Below, piece by piece: positions 35,178-43,809 of a stretch of 64,000 nt of DNA. A program made the translations under genes and the position numbers. Source of the DNA: WTGJ01 sp965237765 (lineage in GTDB: Bacteria > Chloroflexota > Anaerolineae > Aggregatilineales > Phototrophicaceae); contig OZ250157.1 of NCBI GenBank assembly GCA_965237765.1, forward strand, positions 124,001 to 188,000, written 5' to 3'. Under the pieces are notes generated by a model. The model searched no databases. It had not been told where the DNA came from and worked only from the letters and a program-made list of their open reading frames with translations. The stretch's first letter is position 1; each line of letters begins with the position of its first letter.

Positions 35178-36089
35178 TTAGCGGCGCGAACGCGGGTCAA
35201 GCACATCGCGCAGGCCATCCCCAAGCAGGTTCCAGCTAAATACCATGAGCCAGATGGCCATGCCGGGAAAAGTCGACATCCACCAGCGCTCAGGAAAATA
35301 ATCGCGCCCGAAGTTGATCATCGCCCCCCATTCCGGGATGGGTGGTTGCGCGCCGACACCGACGAAACCCAGCGCCGCCGCCGTCAACACCGCGAAGCCG
35401 AAATCGGTGGACATCTTGACGATGATGGGCGAGAATGCGTTCGGTAAAATATGGCGGAAGATGATGCGCATATGGCCGCCGCCGAGGCCGTAAATCGCCT
35501 CCACATAGGGCTCCTCCTTGAGGGAGATCACCTGGCTACGCGTCATGCGCGCGAAACCCGGCCACCATACCAGGGCGATGCCGATCATCGCGTTGTCGAT
35601 GCCCCGCCCGAGCGCCGCTGTGAAAGCAATCGCCAACACCAGACCCGGCACCGTAAAAAAGATGTCGGTAAAACGCATCAAGATTTCATCCACCCAACCG
35701 CCAAAATAACCGGCAACGGCGCCCATCGTCACGCCAATGGTGGTGGCCATGACAATGATGGTGGTCCCCACTCGCAATGCCAGCACGGTGCCGAGCATGA
35801 CGCGGCTGAAGATATCACGGCCGATCCGGTCCGTACCAAAATAGTGGATGTCATTTGGGGCCTGGTCACGTGCCAGTGGATTCGCCCGATTGGCTGCCTC
35901 CGGAAAGGGCACTACGAGTGGCGCCAATAAGGCGACCATCAGAATAAAGATGAGTATGGTGAGCCCGACCATCGACATTCTGTTCGTCCGGAAACGATAT
36001 AGCCCACGTCGCAAGTTCTCCCAGCGGGGATGGCTGGCTTCCAAAGGCGCTGCGTCGAGCGCCAAATAGGGCGACTGTCGCTCAACCAA
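35178..36089 (-). CDS. OppC/DppC-type ABC permease
   Basis: A 303-residue membrane permease with about six hydrophobic segments, an N-terminal cytoplasmic stretch, the family segment HYFGTDRIGRDIFSRVM and the coupling EAA-like loop (YGLGGGHMRIIFRHILPNA). It pairs with the OppB-type protein to form the channel. Its start overlaps the upstream permease gene by 8 bases and its stop abuts oppD. Confidence 0.92.
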   Translation of the reverse strand: MVERQSPYLALDAAPLEASHPRWENLRRGLYRFRTNRMSMVGLTILIFILMVALLAPLVVPFPEAANRANPLARDQAPNDIHYFGTDRIGRDIFSRVMLGTVLALRVGTTIIVMATTIGVTMGAVAGYFGGWVDEILMRFTDIFFTVPGLVLAIAFTAALGRGIDNAMIGIALVWWPGFARMTRSQVISLKEEPYVEAIYGLGGGHMRIIFRHILPNAFSPIIVKMSTDFGFAVLTAAALGFVGVGAQPPIPEWGAMINFGRDYFPERWWMSTFPGMAIWLMVFSWNLLGDGLRDVLDPRSRR

Positions 36090-37095
36090 AACGAATCCTC
36101 GGGTCGATGACTCCGTAACAGATGTCAGTGACGATATTCAAGACACTGAAGATCACGCCATACACGAGCGTCACGCCCATAATCGGCTGGAAATCGGTAT
36201 GCAGCGAAGCATCGACGATATAGCCGCCGAGACCGGGCCACCCGAAGATCGCTTCTACCAGCACAGCGCCGGCCATCAGCCAGCCGAATTGCAACGAGAT
36301 GATCGTGAAGGTCGCTGTGAAAGCGTTGCGCAAAACGTATTTTAAGACGATGACATTCCAGGGGATGCCGATGGCGCGCTCGGTACGCACCGATTCGTTA
36401 TTCAGCGCCTCCAGCATGCTCGCCCGCGTGATGCGCGTGATGCTCGCCAGCGCGCCCAGCGAGAGCACAAACGCCGGCAGCGCGATGTGGTGCAGGGTAC
36501 TGAAGAAAGAAGCAAAATCGCCCGCCAGGAGGCTATCGATAGTGAACAACCCCGTGATGCGCCCAGGTGGCAAATCCAGACGCGGGAAACGGCCGGCTAC
36601 CGGCGTGATATCCCAATAGACCCCCAGCGCCGATTGGAAGATCATCGCCAGCCAAAACGAGGGGAAACTCACAAAAAAGAGCGTCAACAGGCGCGAGATG
36701 TGATCGGGCGGCCGGTCTTGGTGCAACGCCGATAAAATGCCGAGCGGGATGCCGATCGTCGAGGCGAAGATGATCGCCGCCAGCGTCAATTCCAGCGTGG
36801 CAGGTACGCGAGCAATCAGCTCATCCACCACATCTCGCTTCGTATAGAGCGAACGCCCAAAGTTCCCTTCCAGCAACCCCCTCATGTAGTTGACGTATTG
36901 CTCTGGAATGGGCCGGTCCAGCCCGAATTCGGCGGCCATCCGTTCGCGGATTGCTGGGGTGGATTGCGGCCCTGAAGCTAGCCCCACTGGGTCGCCGGGC
37001 ACGAGGCGCGAGATGCTGAAAGTAATCAGGCTGAGCCCGATGAGGACGGGAAATACCAGAAGCACGCGCCGCAGTAGGTAGATGTAGATATTCAT
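36082..37095 (-). CDS. OppB/DppB-type ABC permease
   Basis: A 337-residue permease starting with the usual YLLRRVLLVFPVLIGLSLITF membrane segment. Also seen: PGDPVG, the long extracytoplasmic loop and the VLKYVLRNAFTATFT coupling loop. A hairpin lies 46 bases before it, after the binding-protein gene. Normal family length. Confidence 0.92.
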   Translation of the reverse strand: MNIYIYLLRRVLLVFPVLIGLSLITFSISRLVPGDPVGLASGPQSTPAIRERMAAEFGLDRPIPEQYVNYMRGLLEGNFGRSLYTKRDVVDELIARVPATLELTLAAIIFASTIGIPLGILSALHQDRPPDHISRLLTLFFVSFPSFWLAMIFQSALGVYWDITPVAGRFPRLDLPPGRITGLFTIDSLLAGDFASFFSTLHHIALPAFVLSLGALASITRITRASMLEALNNESVRTERAIGIPWNVIVLKYVLRNAFTATFTIISLQFGWLMAGAVLVEAIFGWPGLGGYIVDASLHTDFQPIMGVTLVYGVIFSVLNIVTDICYGVIDPRIRFG

Positions 37096-37140
37096 GTAAG
37101 GCGCGCGTCGCTCACCTGTGCTTTACCCCCCATCCATAAA

Positions 37141-37168
37141 GCCCCACCCCCGCGAGAGGGGGTGGGGC
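37141..37168 (-). terminator. Strong hairpin between Opp binding-protein and permease genes
   Basis: A perfect 11-pair stem (GCCCCACCCCC with GGGGGTGGGGC) around a six-base loop. On the minus strand it is followed by only TTTATGG, so termination is likely partial. Such elements often leave a stable binding-protein mRNA and lower expression of the permease genes. Confidence 0.65.
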
Positions 37169-37181
37169 CGATCATGAACGC

Positions 37182-38747
37182 TTACGGGCAATCGACCATG
37201 GTCAGGTCTTGGAAGAGCACCGTGATCGAATAGTAAGGCGAGTAAACGAACCCGCCAACGCATGCGTTGAAGGCGATCGTACCCGCTTCGGTATACATCC
37301 AGGCGCCAACCGCTTCATCAACCAGAATTTCCTGAACTTCAGCGTACATATCCAGGCGGTTATTCCAATCCGATTCGGCGCGTGCGCCAAGCAGCAGCTC
37401 ATTCACTCGTGGGTTACTGTAGAAGTTGCAAGAGAAGAAGCTGCCCCAGTTCGCTGAATGATACTGGTTGTAGTAAAACGCGTCCGGATCGCCATAGCGG
37501 GGTGAAGTATAAATGTTGATGATGTCCGGTCCCGTCTCTGGCTGGCCGCAGCTGGCGACCATATCCGGCCAGAGCATCGGCACCATGTTCATCGTAACGC
37601 CGATTTCCGCCAGGTTGGATTGCAACAACAAGCCGGGCACCTCTTCCATCGCGAGTGCGGTCACGTAGACATAATCCAGCTCAAGCGTGCCAGCTTCCCA
37701 TTCGTCGGCGTAGTCGGAAGCGGCCAGATATTCTTTCGCTTTCTCCAGATCGAAGGTCGGGATATCCAGCCCTTCCACATGACCGGGGAAATTCGCCGGT
37801 TGCGGGCCGGGTAGGATGACGATGTCATTATCCAGCACATCGGGAAGGATATCGTAATTCATGGCGTGGGCGATGGCGCGGCGCACGTTGACGTCGGCCG
37901 TTGGCCCTTGATTGTTGTTGAATTTCAAGGTGTTGGTGAAAAAGCTGGGGTTGACTTCCACATAATGATCAGGTGATTCGTTCAAGCGATCGATATCACT
38001 GAAGTCAATCGTATCCGCTACATGCGTTTCGCCAGCCAGCAAGGAGTTGACTTGCGTCGAACCTTCACGCTGGATGATCCAGATGAAGCCTTCGATGCCG
38101 TTCTCGGGCCGACCACCCCAATAATCATCTACACCATGGAACTCGTAGAGGTTACCGATTTCCCAACGGCCTTGCGTGAACGGGCCGGAGCCTGCCGATG
38201 TCGTGCGCAAGTAAGATGCCCCGAAATCGTCGCCACGGTTTGCCTCGACCGTCGCCGGGTTGACGATGAAGAGCTGTGAAAGGGTTTGCGGGAATGGCGC
38301 GAAGGATTGCCCGAGCGTGAAGCGGACACTGTATTCGCCCGTCGCTTCGACGCTATCGACAATGCCTTCCCAGCGGTAGGTGGGCGGTCCGCCGATTTCC
38401 ATCATGCGGTTGAAGGTATAGACGACCGCGTCGGCGTTCACCGAGCTGCCGTCATCATGGAATGTCGCGTTCTGCACCAGCTCAAAATCCCAGACGCTGG
38501 CATCCTCATTACCCTGATAACTGGATACCAGGTGCGGGAGAATATCGTTGCCGCGCGCCATGAATAGTGAGTCATATAGCGTGCGCAGGGCCGCGTCGAT
38601 GGAATAATTCTCACCGGTCGCCGGGTCGATGTCGTGAATGTCCTGGTTGCCGCCGTAAAGCAGGATGCGATCCTGCGCCGACACTGCGCCGATGCTCAAC
38701 AGCGTCAGCATCGACAGCACACTCAAACATAAGATCAGTTTTCGCAT
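37182..38747 (-). CDS. Opp/Dpp-type ABC substrate-binding protein
   Basis: A 521-residue extracellular binding protein (SBP family 5). The signal peptide of ~25 residues ends in a VSAQD site with no lipobox cysteine. Family features: an early DIHDIDPATGENYSIDAALRT-like block, VNADAVVYTFNRMM, GSGPFTQGRWEIG and NVRRAIAHAMNYD. First gene of the importer/HyuA/DUF917 operon. The ligand is probably a small cyclic amide or peptide-like molecule, inferred from the downstream enzymes only. Confidence 0.9.
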   Translation of the reverse strand: MRKLILCLSVLSMLTLLSIGAVSAQDRILLYGGNQDIHDIDPATGENYSIDAALRTLYDSLFMARGNDILPHLVSSYQGNEDASVWDFELVQNATFHDDGSSVNADAVVYTFNRMMEIGGPPTYRWEGIVDSVEATGEYSVRFTLGQSFAPFPQTLSQLFIVNPATVEANRGDDFGASYLRTTSAGSGPFTQGRWEIGNLYEFHGVDDYWGGRPENGIEGFIWIIQREGSTQVNSLLAGETHVADTIDFSDIDRLNESPDHYVEVNPSFFTNTLKFNNNQGPTADVNVRRAIAHAMNYDILPDVLDNDIVILPGPQPANFPGHVEGLDIPTFDLEKAKEYLAASDYADEWEAGTLELDYVYVTALAMEEVPGLLLQSNLAEIGVTMNMVPMLWPDMVASCGQPETGPDIINIYTSPRYGDPDAFYYNQYHSANWGSFFSCNFYSNPRVNELLLGARAESDWNNRLDMYAEVQEILVDEAVGAWMYTEAGTIAFNACVGGFVYSPYYSITVLFQDLTMVDCP

Positions 38748-38837
38748 GGTTCTTCCTCTTCCCTATCCAATCGGACAGCGTGAATATACTCTCTCCTGTG
38801 GAAGAATTCAAACGGCAAAATATTGGGATGGCAGCGG

Positions 38838-39830
38838 ATGAACATATTGCTAGCCGGGTTTGGCAATGTCGGGCGCAGCCTGGCCCAAATGTTGGCGGAA
38901 GATGACCGTGACCTGCGTATCGTGGGCGTCGTCACCGCGACGCGCGGCACATTATTCCACGCCAGCGGGTTGGATTGTCGCTCCCTGGCGAATATCCCCC
39001 CGCGCGCGCCGTTGCGCGCATATCCGCGCCGAGAAGGCCTGCGTTACGATGTCGCCATAGACGAATTGCTACGAGAAGATTCGGTCGATGTACTCGTGGA
39101 CGCCACACCGACAATCCTGCCCGACGCCGGCCCCGCCCTCGCCTGGTGCCAATTGGCGCTCCAGCGCGGCGTCGATCTGGTGCTGGCCAACAAAGCGCCA
39201 CTCGTCGCCGATTTCCCCGGCTTGCGGGAACTCGCGCAGGCCAGCGGCGCGCGTTTGCGTTATGAAGCGACGGTGATGGCCGGCACGCCCGTCTTCAACC
39301 TGGCCCGCTACGGCCTCGCCGCCGGCCGTTTCCGCAGCGCGCGTGGCATCCTCAATGGCACCTGCAACTATATGCTCACCCGTATGGAAGTGGGTCTCTC
39401 GTATCCAGAAGCGCTCGCCGAAGCCCAGCAACGCGGATACGCCGAAGCCGACCCGAGCGCTGATGTCGATGGTTGGGATACAGCGGTGAAGCTAGTCGCC
39501 TTGTCGGAAGCACTCCTCGGCCGGGAGCTGGCGCTGGATCAAGTCGACGTGCGTGGCATTCGCAACCTTACAACTGCCGACATCCAAGCCGCCCGCGAGA
39601 AACAGCGGCGTTGGAAATTCATCGGCGCCATCGATGATCAGGGCGCGCGCGTCGCCCCGATCACCTTACCCGTCACCGATCCCCTTGCCAACGTCCCAGA
39701 TGCGCAAAACGCACTGATCCTGCAATGCGAACCGCTGGGCGAAGTCTCGATTCAGGGGCCGGGCGCCGGTGGCCGCGAAACCGCTTTCGGCATCGTCAAC
39801 GATTTACTCGAATTGCGGCGCATGGGTTGA
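38838..39830 (+). CDS. hom: Homoserine dehydrogenase
   Basis: A 330-residue NAD(P)-dependent enzyme that reduces aspartate semialdehyde to homoserine for threonine and methionine synthesis. Seen: Rossmann GFGNVGRSL, VLANKAPLV (catalytic-domain start), YEATVMAGTPVFN, GILNGTCNYML (substrate site) and AEADPSADVDGWDTAVKL with its lysine/aspartate pair. It lacks a C-terminal ACT domain, so threonine feedback through ACT is not expected. The ATG at 38838 is used; the frame can start 5 codons earlier at TTG. Confidence 0.93.
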   Translation: MNILLAGFGNVGRSLAQMLAEDDRDLRIVGVVTATRGTLFHASGLDCRSLANIPPRAPLRAYPRREGLRYDVAIDELLREDSVDVLVDATPTILPDAGPALAWCQLALQRGVDLVLANKAPLVADFPGLRELAQASGARLRYEATVMAGTPVFNLARYGLAAGRFRSARGILNGTCNYMLTRMEVGLSYPEALAEAQQRGYAEADPSADVDGWDTAVKLVALSEALLGRELALDQVDVRGIRNLTTADIQAAREKQRRWKFIGAIDDQGARVAPITLPVTDPLANVPDAQNALILQCEPLGEVSIQGPGAGGRETAFGIVNDLLELRRMG

Positions 39831-39899
39831 AGGCGACCCATTGGGATGCACACATCGGCTACACTGGCGCATGAAGAAGCATGAGCGAAAGGATGACGC

Positions 39900-40655
39900 A
39901 TGATGGTATCGAACGTGGGCATCCTGGGTTATGGCCGGTTCGGCGCGTTCTGGGCGAATCAGCTGGCAGCCGATTTCGCTATCCACATCCACAACCGTAC
40001 GCCGCGCCCGGAGCTCGTCGAAGCAGCCGGCTTCCGCTGGCATAGCAGCGAAGCATCGCTCTGTGCGGCGATCGACACGCTCTTCCTCTGCGTCCCCATC
40101 AGTGCGTTGGAAGCGACTCTTGCGCGGGTCGCCCCATTGCTGCGCGCTGGTTGCGTCCTCATGGATACCTGCTCGGTGAAAGTCTGGCCGGCGCGTTGGC
40201 TGCAGGAGCAACTTGCCACGCGCGAAGACGTGGAGATCCTCGCCTGCCACCCCCTCTTTGGCCCAGATAGCGCCACTAATAGCATAGATGGCCTGCCGCT
40301 GGCGCTCTATCCGCTGCGCTGCCATGACGAAACGCACGCCCATTGGCAAAGCTATTTTGCCGGTCGTGGCTTGAAAGTTCATGAGATAGAGCCGCACGAA
40401 CACGATCGCCTCGCCGCCTATTCGCAAGGCCTTACGCATTACATCGGCCGTGTACTGGATGAGTTGCATCTGAGCGCATCGCCCATTGATACGGTCGGCT
40501 TTCGTCATCTGCTCTCTATCATCCAGCAGACTTGCGATGACACGCCAGAGCTATTCTACGAGCTACAAACCTACAATCCCTACACGGGCGAGATGCGACA
40601 AAAACTGGAAACTGCGTTGCACAAAGTCTCGAATCGTTTAAACGCCCGCGAGTAA
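39900..40655 (+). CDS. tyrA: Prephenate/arogenate dehydrogenase (TyrA family)
   Basis: A 251-residue tyrosine-pathway enzyme: dinucleotide-binding VGILGYGRFGAFWA, FLCVPISAL, LMDTCSVKV, the active-site HPLFGPDS and QGLTHYIGR helix. It is short compared with ACT-containing TyrA (~290-370), so probably not feedback-inhibited by that route. The start is ATGATG at 39900/39903. It overlaps the convergent SDR gene by 18 bases. Homoserine dehydrogenase upstream and an aromatic amino-acid decarboxylase downstream form an amino-acid metabolism cluster. Confidence 0.9.
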   Translation: MMVSNVGILGYGRFGAFWANQLAADFAIHIHNRTPRPELVEAAGFRWHSSEASLCAAIDTLFLCVPISALEATLARVAPLLRAGCVLMDTCSVKVWPARWLQEQLATREDVEILACHPLFGPDSATNSIDGLPLALYPLRCHDETHAHWQSYFAGRGLKVHEIEPHEHDRLAAYSQGLTHYIGRVLDELHLSASPIDTVGFRHLLSIIQQTCDDTPELFYELQTYNPYTGEMRQKLETALHKVSNRLNARE

Positions 40656-41255
40656 GCAACCACACAATTCCAGAGCGCGCTCGGCAAAGGCAGTGTGCTC
40701 TTCAGCCGGCAACGCCAGCAAATCTTTAACGCGAACGCCAGATGATCGCAATCTCACGTCCGAGTGTGTTGCCAGAGCGGACAGGGCCGCGCGGGTGGCG
40801 GCGCTGGCAGGATTTTCGGAGGCCGCAGGTGCATCGTGACAGTGCAAAATCAAGCCACCACCCTCATCGACCATTACCCGCGCCATGAGCTGCGTGCAAA
40901 AGAAAGCACCCGTGAGGTTCACATCAACCAGCCGCCGCCATTCCCATTCATCCAGCGTCAGCAGCTCCCGCCGCGGCGCCAAATCGGCACAATTCACGAG
41001 CACCGTAATACGCCCGTAGCAATCCCGCGCGCGCTCAATCATGGCGGCGACCTGAAAGCGGTTGGCGATTTCTGCGCGCCAGGGCTCAGCGGTGCCACCT
41101 ACATCACGGATCGCATCGGCCAGGTTGGCGGAGCGGTCAGGGTTCGCGTCCACGGCAAAGATGGCAGAGCCAACCGCAGCCATTTTCTCCGCCAGCGCCC
41201 AGCCCCGCCCTTCCCCTGCCCCCACTATGATTGCGGACTTGCCCTGCCAATCCAT
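40638..41255 (-). CDS. SDR-family protein with a replaced catalytic Tyr and Lys
   Basis: A 205-residue short-chain dehydrogenase-like protein with the cofactor motif GAGEGRGWALA and the NxAxL-like VNCADLAPR region. The catalytic YxxxK motif is replaced by Ser151-Ala-Ala-Thr-Arg155 at the expected place (ASAATRAALSAL), so oxidoreductase activity is doubtful. The ATG at 41255 (MDWQGK) has GAGGGGTGAG directly before it; the frame runs 18 codons further. It could be a regulatory or binding protein derived from an SDR. Confidence 0.78.
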   Translation of the reverse strand: MDWQGKSAIIVGAGEGRGWALAEKMAAVGSAIFAVDANPDRSANLADAIRDVGGTAEPWRAEIANRFQVAAMIERARDCYGRITVLVNCADLAPRRELLTLDEWEWRRLVDVNLTGAFFCTQLMARVMVDEGGGLILHCHDAPAASENPASAATRAALSALATHSDVRLRSSGVRVKDLLALPAEEHTAFAERALELCGCLLAGV

Positions 41256-41371
41256 CTCACCCCTCGCACGTGTACGGACACCAATTCTAGCAAAATTGCA
41301 ACATAACAATCATGCAAGCGTGACATGATTCGGTCAGCGCACTATTCGGACGGCCATATGCTGGGAACTCG

Positions 41372-41806
41372 ATGCAGACGAAGACGAGACACGCCATGCA
41401 ACGAGAAACGCTGTGGGAATGTGTGCGCGAAGTCTGGCAGGCCAGCGCGATCCTCATCCAACAAGAAGGACAGAAATTGAACCCTCAGCAACGCGATTCG
41501 GCGAAGACCATTCACAACGGCATCACCCGCTTGCGCCAAGCTTTGCGAGAAGCAGATCACGACGCGAAATCTCAACCGGCCCGCCATCCTACTTGTGGGA
41601 GTGATTGGAATCACGCCTTGCTGAGCCCGCTGACATCCGTGCGTGGCTTCTCCAAATTGCTATTGGATGGCGCCTTTGGGCAACTCACGCGCCATCAATC
41701 ACAGTTGGTCGCCACCATCCACCGCAAAACGCAACCCCTGCCCGATTTGATTGGCCAGCTGTATCTGGAAACTGACCCGCCCCCGCGCCAACCCATTGCG
41801 AAATAG
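41372..41806 (+). CDS. Orphan HisKA-like phosphotransfer protein without kinase domain
   Basis: A 144-residue protein. Residues ~78-130 resemble a HisKA dimerisation domain: Asn80-His81-Ala-Leu-Leu-Ser-Pro86-Leu-Thr-Ser followed by VRGFSKLLLDGAFGQLT, closely matching the usual SHELRTPLTSIRGYSELLLDG. No ATPase domain follows; the frame ends 58 residues later. The N-terminal ~70 residues are helical. It may be a phospho-relay dimer, a decoy, or the remnant of a kinase. I see no frameshifted ATPase domain downstream before the next gene at 41881. Confidence 0.65.
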   Translation: MQTKTRHAMQRETLWECVREVWQASAILIQQEGQKLNPQQRDSAKTIHNGITRLRQALREADHDAKSQPARHPTCGSDWNHALLSPLTSVRGFSKLLLDGAFGQLTRHQSQLVATIHRKTQPLPDLIGQLYLETDPPPRQPIAK

Positions 41807-41880
41807 GACGATTATAAACTGGCATTACCGCACCATCGCCAATAATATAGTATCTAATCTTCATCGCGTGGGAAGGCTAT

Positions 41881-43371
41881 ATGAACAAAGCGGAACACAA
41901 CAACGGCGAATCGTCACTCCGCCGCCTCCCGGCCGCAGAATTTCGGCGTCATGGCCACGAGCTGATCGATTGGGTCGCTGATTATCTGGAGCAGAGCGAG
42001 CGCTACCCGGTCCAGGCGCAGGTCGCGCCAGGAGACATCGCCGCGCGCATCCCGACCAGTGGGCCGGAAACGGGCGAAGATCTCGCCACCATCCTCGCCG
42101 ATTTCGAGCGCGACATCCTGCCGGGCATCACCCATAATCATAGCCCCAATTTCTTCAACTACTTCGCCATCAGCGCCAGCGGACCATCGGTGCTCGGCGA
42201 ATTGCTGACGGCCGCGCTCAATGTCAACGGCATGCTATGGCTCACCTCGCCCGCCGCTACCGAACTAGAAGAGTGCGTTACCGATTGGCTGCGGCAGTGG
42301 CTCGGGTTACCGGCGCACTTCCAGGGCATCATCACCGATACCGCTTCCATTTCATCCATGATGGCGATGGCCGCCGCGCGCGAGGATCTGGACGCAAACG
42401 TCCGTATCGATGGATTGAGCGGGCGCGATTTGCCGCGGTTGCGTGCATATACCTCCGAACAGGCGCATATTTCGATCGCAAAAGCCGGTATGGCGCTCGG
42501 GATTGGGCAAGAAAACGTGCGCCTCATCGCCGTCGATGACGCATACCAAATGCGGCCCGACGCGTTAGCGGCCGCTATCCAGGCGGATCGCGCCGCGGGC
42601 CATTTGCCCTTCTTCGTCGCCGCGACCATCGGCACCACCGCCACTACCAGCGTCGATCCTGTGCCCGCCATCGCCGATATCTGCTCGCGCGAAAAGCTCT
42701 GGCTGCATATCGATGCCGCCTATGCGGGTGTGGTCGCCCTCTTGGAGGAACATGCGGATTTGCTCGCCGGCTGTGAGCGTGTCGATTCTTTCGTCACCAA
42801 TCCTCACAAATGGCTCTTGACCAACGTGGATTGCAGCGTGTTCTGGTTGGGACGGCCGGAGTTATTAAAGCGCGCATTTTCAATCGTGCCAGAGTATTTG
42901 CGCTCGGCGGAGGACGTCAACAATTATATGGATTGGAGCGTGCAACTCGGGCGGCGCTTTCGCGCGCTCAAATTGTGGATGGTAATGCGTTATTACGGCC
43001 GCTCGGGGCTGGCGGCGCATATCCGCGAACACATCCGCCTGGCTCAGTTGCTGGCAGGCTGGATCGACGCCACACCGAATTTCGCGCGCTTGGCACCAAC
43101 GAAATTCAGCACTGTCTGTTTCCGTTATGCGCCACTGGGCACGAGCGAAGCGACGCGCGACCACCTCAACCGTGAGATCCACGCTCGCATTAACGATAGC
43201 GGCGCCGCTTTCATCTCCCATACAGTGCTGGCCGGGCGCTCATCGCTGCGCGTGGCCATCGGCAATTTCCATACAGCTGAACGGCACATTCGCGCGCTCT
43301 GGCAATTGCTCCAGGAGACTGCCATCGATGTCGCTCGAGAAGAAACCCCCGCCGCTGCCGACGGGGGCTAA
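41881..43371 (+). CDS. PLP-dependent aromatic-L-amino-acid decarboxylase family (group II)
   Basis: A 496-residue group II decarboxylase. Features: HNHSPNFFNYFAISASGPSVLGE near the N-terminus, TDTASISSMMAMAAARE, HIDAAYAGVV (Asp of the PLP site) and NPHKWLLTNVDCSVFWL with the PLP lysine. It is likely to decarboxylate tyrosine, DOPA, tryptophan or a similar residue to an amine. It lies a little downstream of tyrA. Length is standard. Confidence 0.9.
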   Translation: MNKAEHNNGESSLRRLPAAEFRRHGHELIDWVADYLEQSERYPVQAQVAPGDIAARIPTSGPETGEDLATILADFERDILPGITHNHSPNFFNYFAISASGPSVLGELLTAALNVNGMLWLTSPAATELEECVTDWLRQWLGLPAHFQGIITDTASISSMMAMAAAREDLDANVRIDGLSGRDLPRLRAYTSEQAHISIAKAGMALGIGQENVRLIAVDDAYQMRPDALAAAIQADRAAGHLPFFVAATIGTTATTSVDPVPAIADICSREKLWLHIDAAYAGVVALLEEHADLLAGCERVDSFVTNPHKWLLTNVDCSVFWLGRPELLKRAFSIVPEYLRSAEDVNNYMDWSVQLGRRFRALKLWMVMRYYGRSGLAAHIREHIRLAQLLAGWIDATPNFARLAPTKFSTVCFRYAPLGTSEATRDHLNREIHARINDSGAAFISHTVLAGRSSLRVAIGNFHTAERHIRALWQLLQETAIDVAREETPAAADGG

Positions 43372-43395
43372 AACTACGAAATAGCGATAATGGCG

Positions 43396-43773
43396 CTACT
43401 TGATTTCGACCTTTGCGCCTTCTTCTTCCAGCTTGGCTTTTGCTTCGTCAGCCGCTTCCTTGCCCACCGCCTCCATCAAAGTAGTCGGCGCGCTCTCTAC
43501 GGCTTCCTTGGCCTCTCTTAGGCCGAGGCTGGTCAATGCGCGCACGACCTTGATGACGTTGATTTTCTTCGGGCCAAAATCAGTCAGCACGACGTCGAAT
43601 TCCGTCTGTTCTTCTTCGGGTTCGGCGGCGGCTACCACGCCCGCGGGCATCATCATTGCCCCACCCACAGCGGCCGTGACGCCCCATTTCTCTTCCAGCG
43701 CTGTCTTCAACTCCGCCGCTTCCAACAGCGTCAGCTCGCTCAGCGCATCCACCAGTTTCTCGATATCAGCCAT
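43396..43773 (-). CDS. rplL: Ribosomal protein L7/L12
   Basis: A 125-residue stalk protein. N-terminal dimerisation helices (LVDALSELTLLEAAELKTALEEKWGV), an Ala/Gly hinge (MMMPAGVVAAAEPEEEQ) and the conserved C-terminal domain (EFDVVLTDFGPKKINVIKVVRALTSLGLREAKEAVESAP). The ATG at 43773 has GAGGAGAGG upstream; an upstream in-frame extension of 7 codons exists. It follows rplJ by 36 bases. The long Met-containing hinge start (GGAMMMPAG) is a variant of the usual Ala-rich linker. Confidence 0.96.
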   Translation of the reverse strand: MADIEKLVDALSELTLLEAAELKTALEEKWGVTAAVGGAMMMPAGVVAAAEPEEEQTEFDVVLTDFGPKKINVIKVVRALTSLGLREAKEAVESAPTTLMEAVGKEAADEAKAKLEEEGAKVEIK

Positions 43774-43809
43774 GCTTCCTCTCCTCTTTGCCAACTATCG
43801 GCGCGCCGC

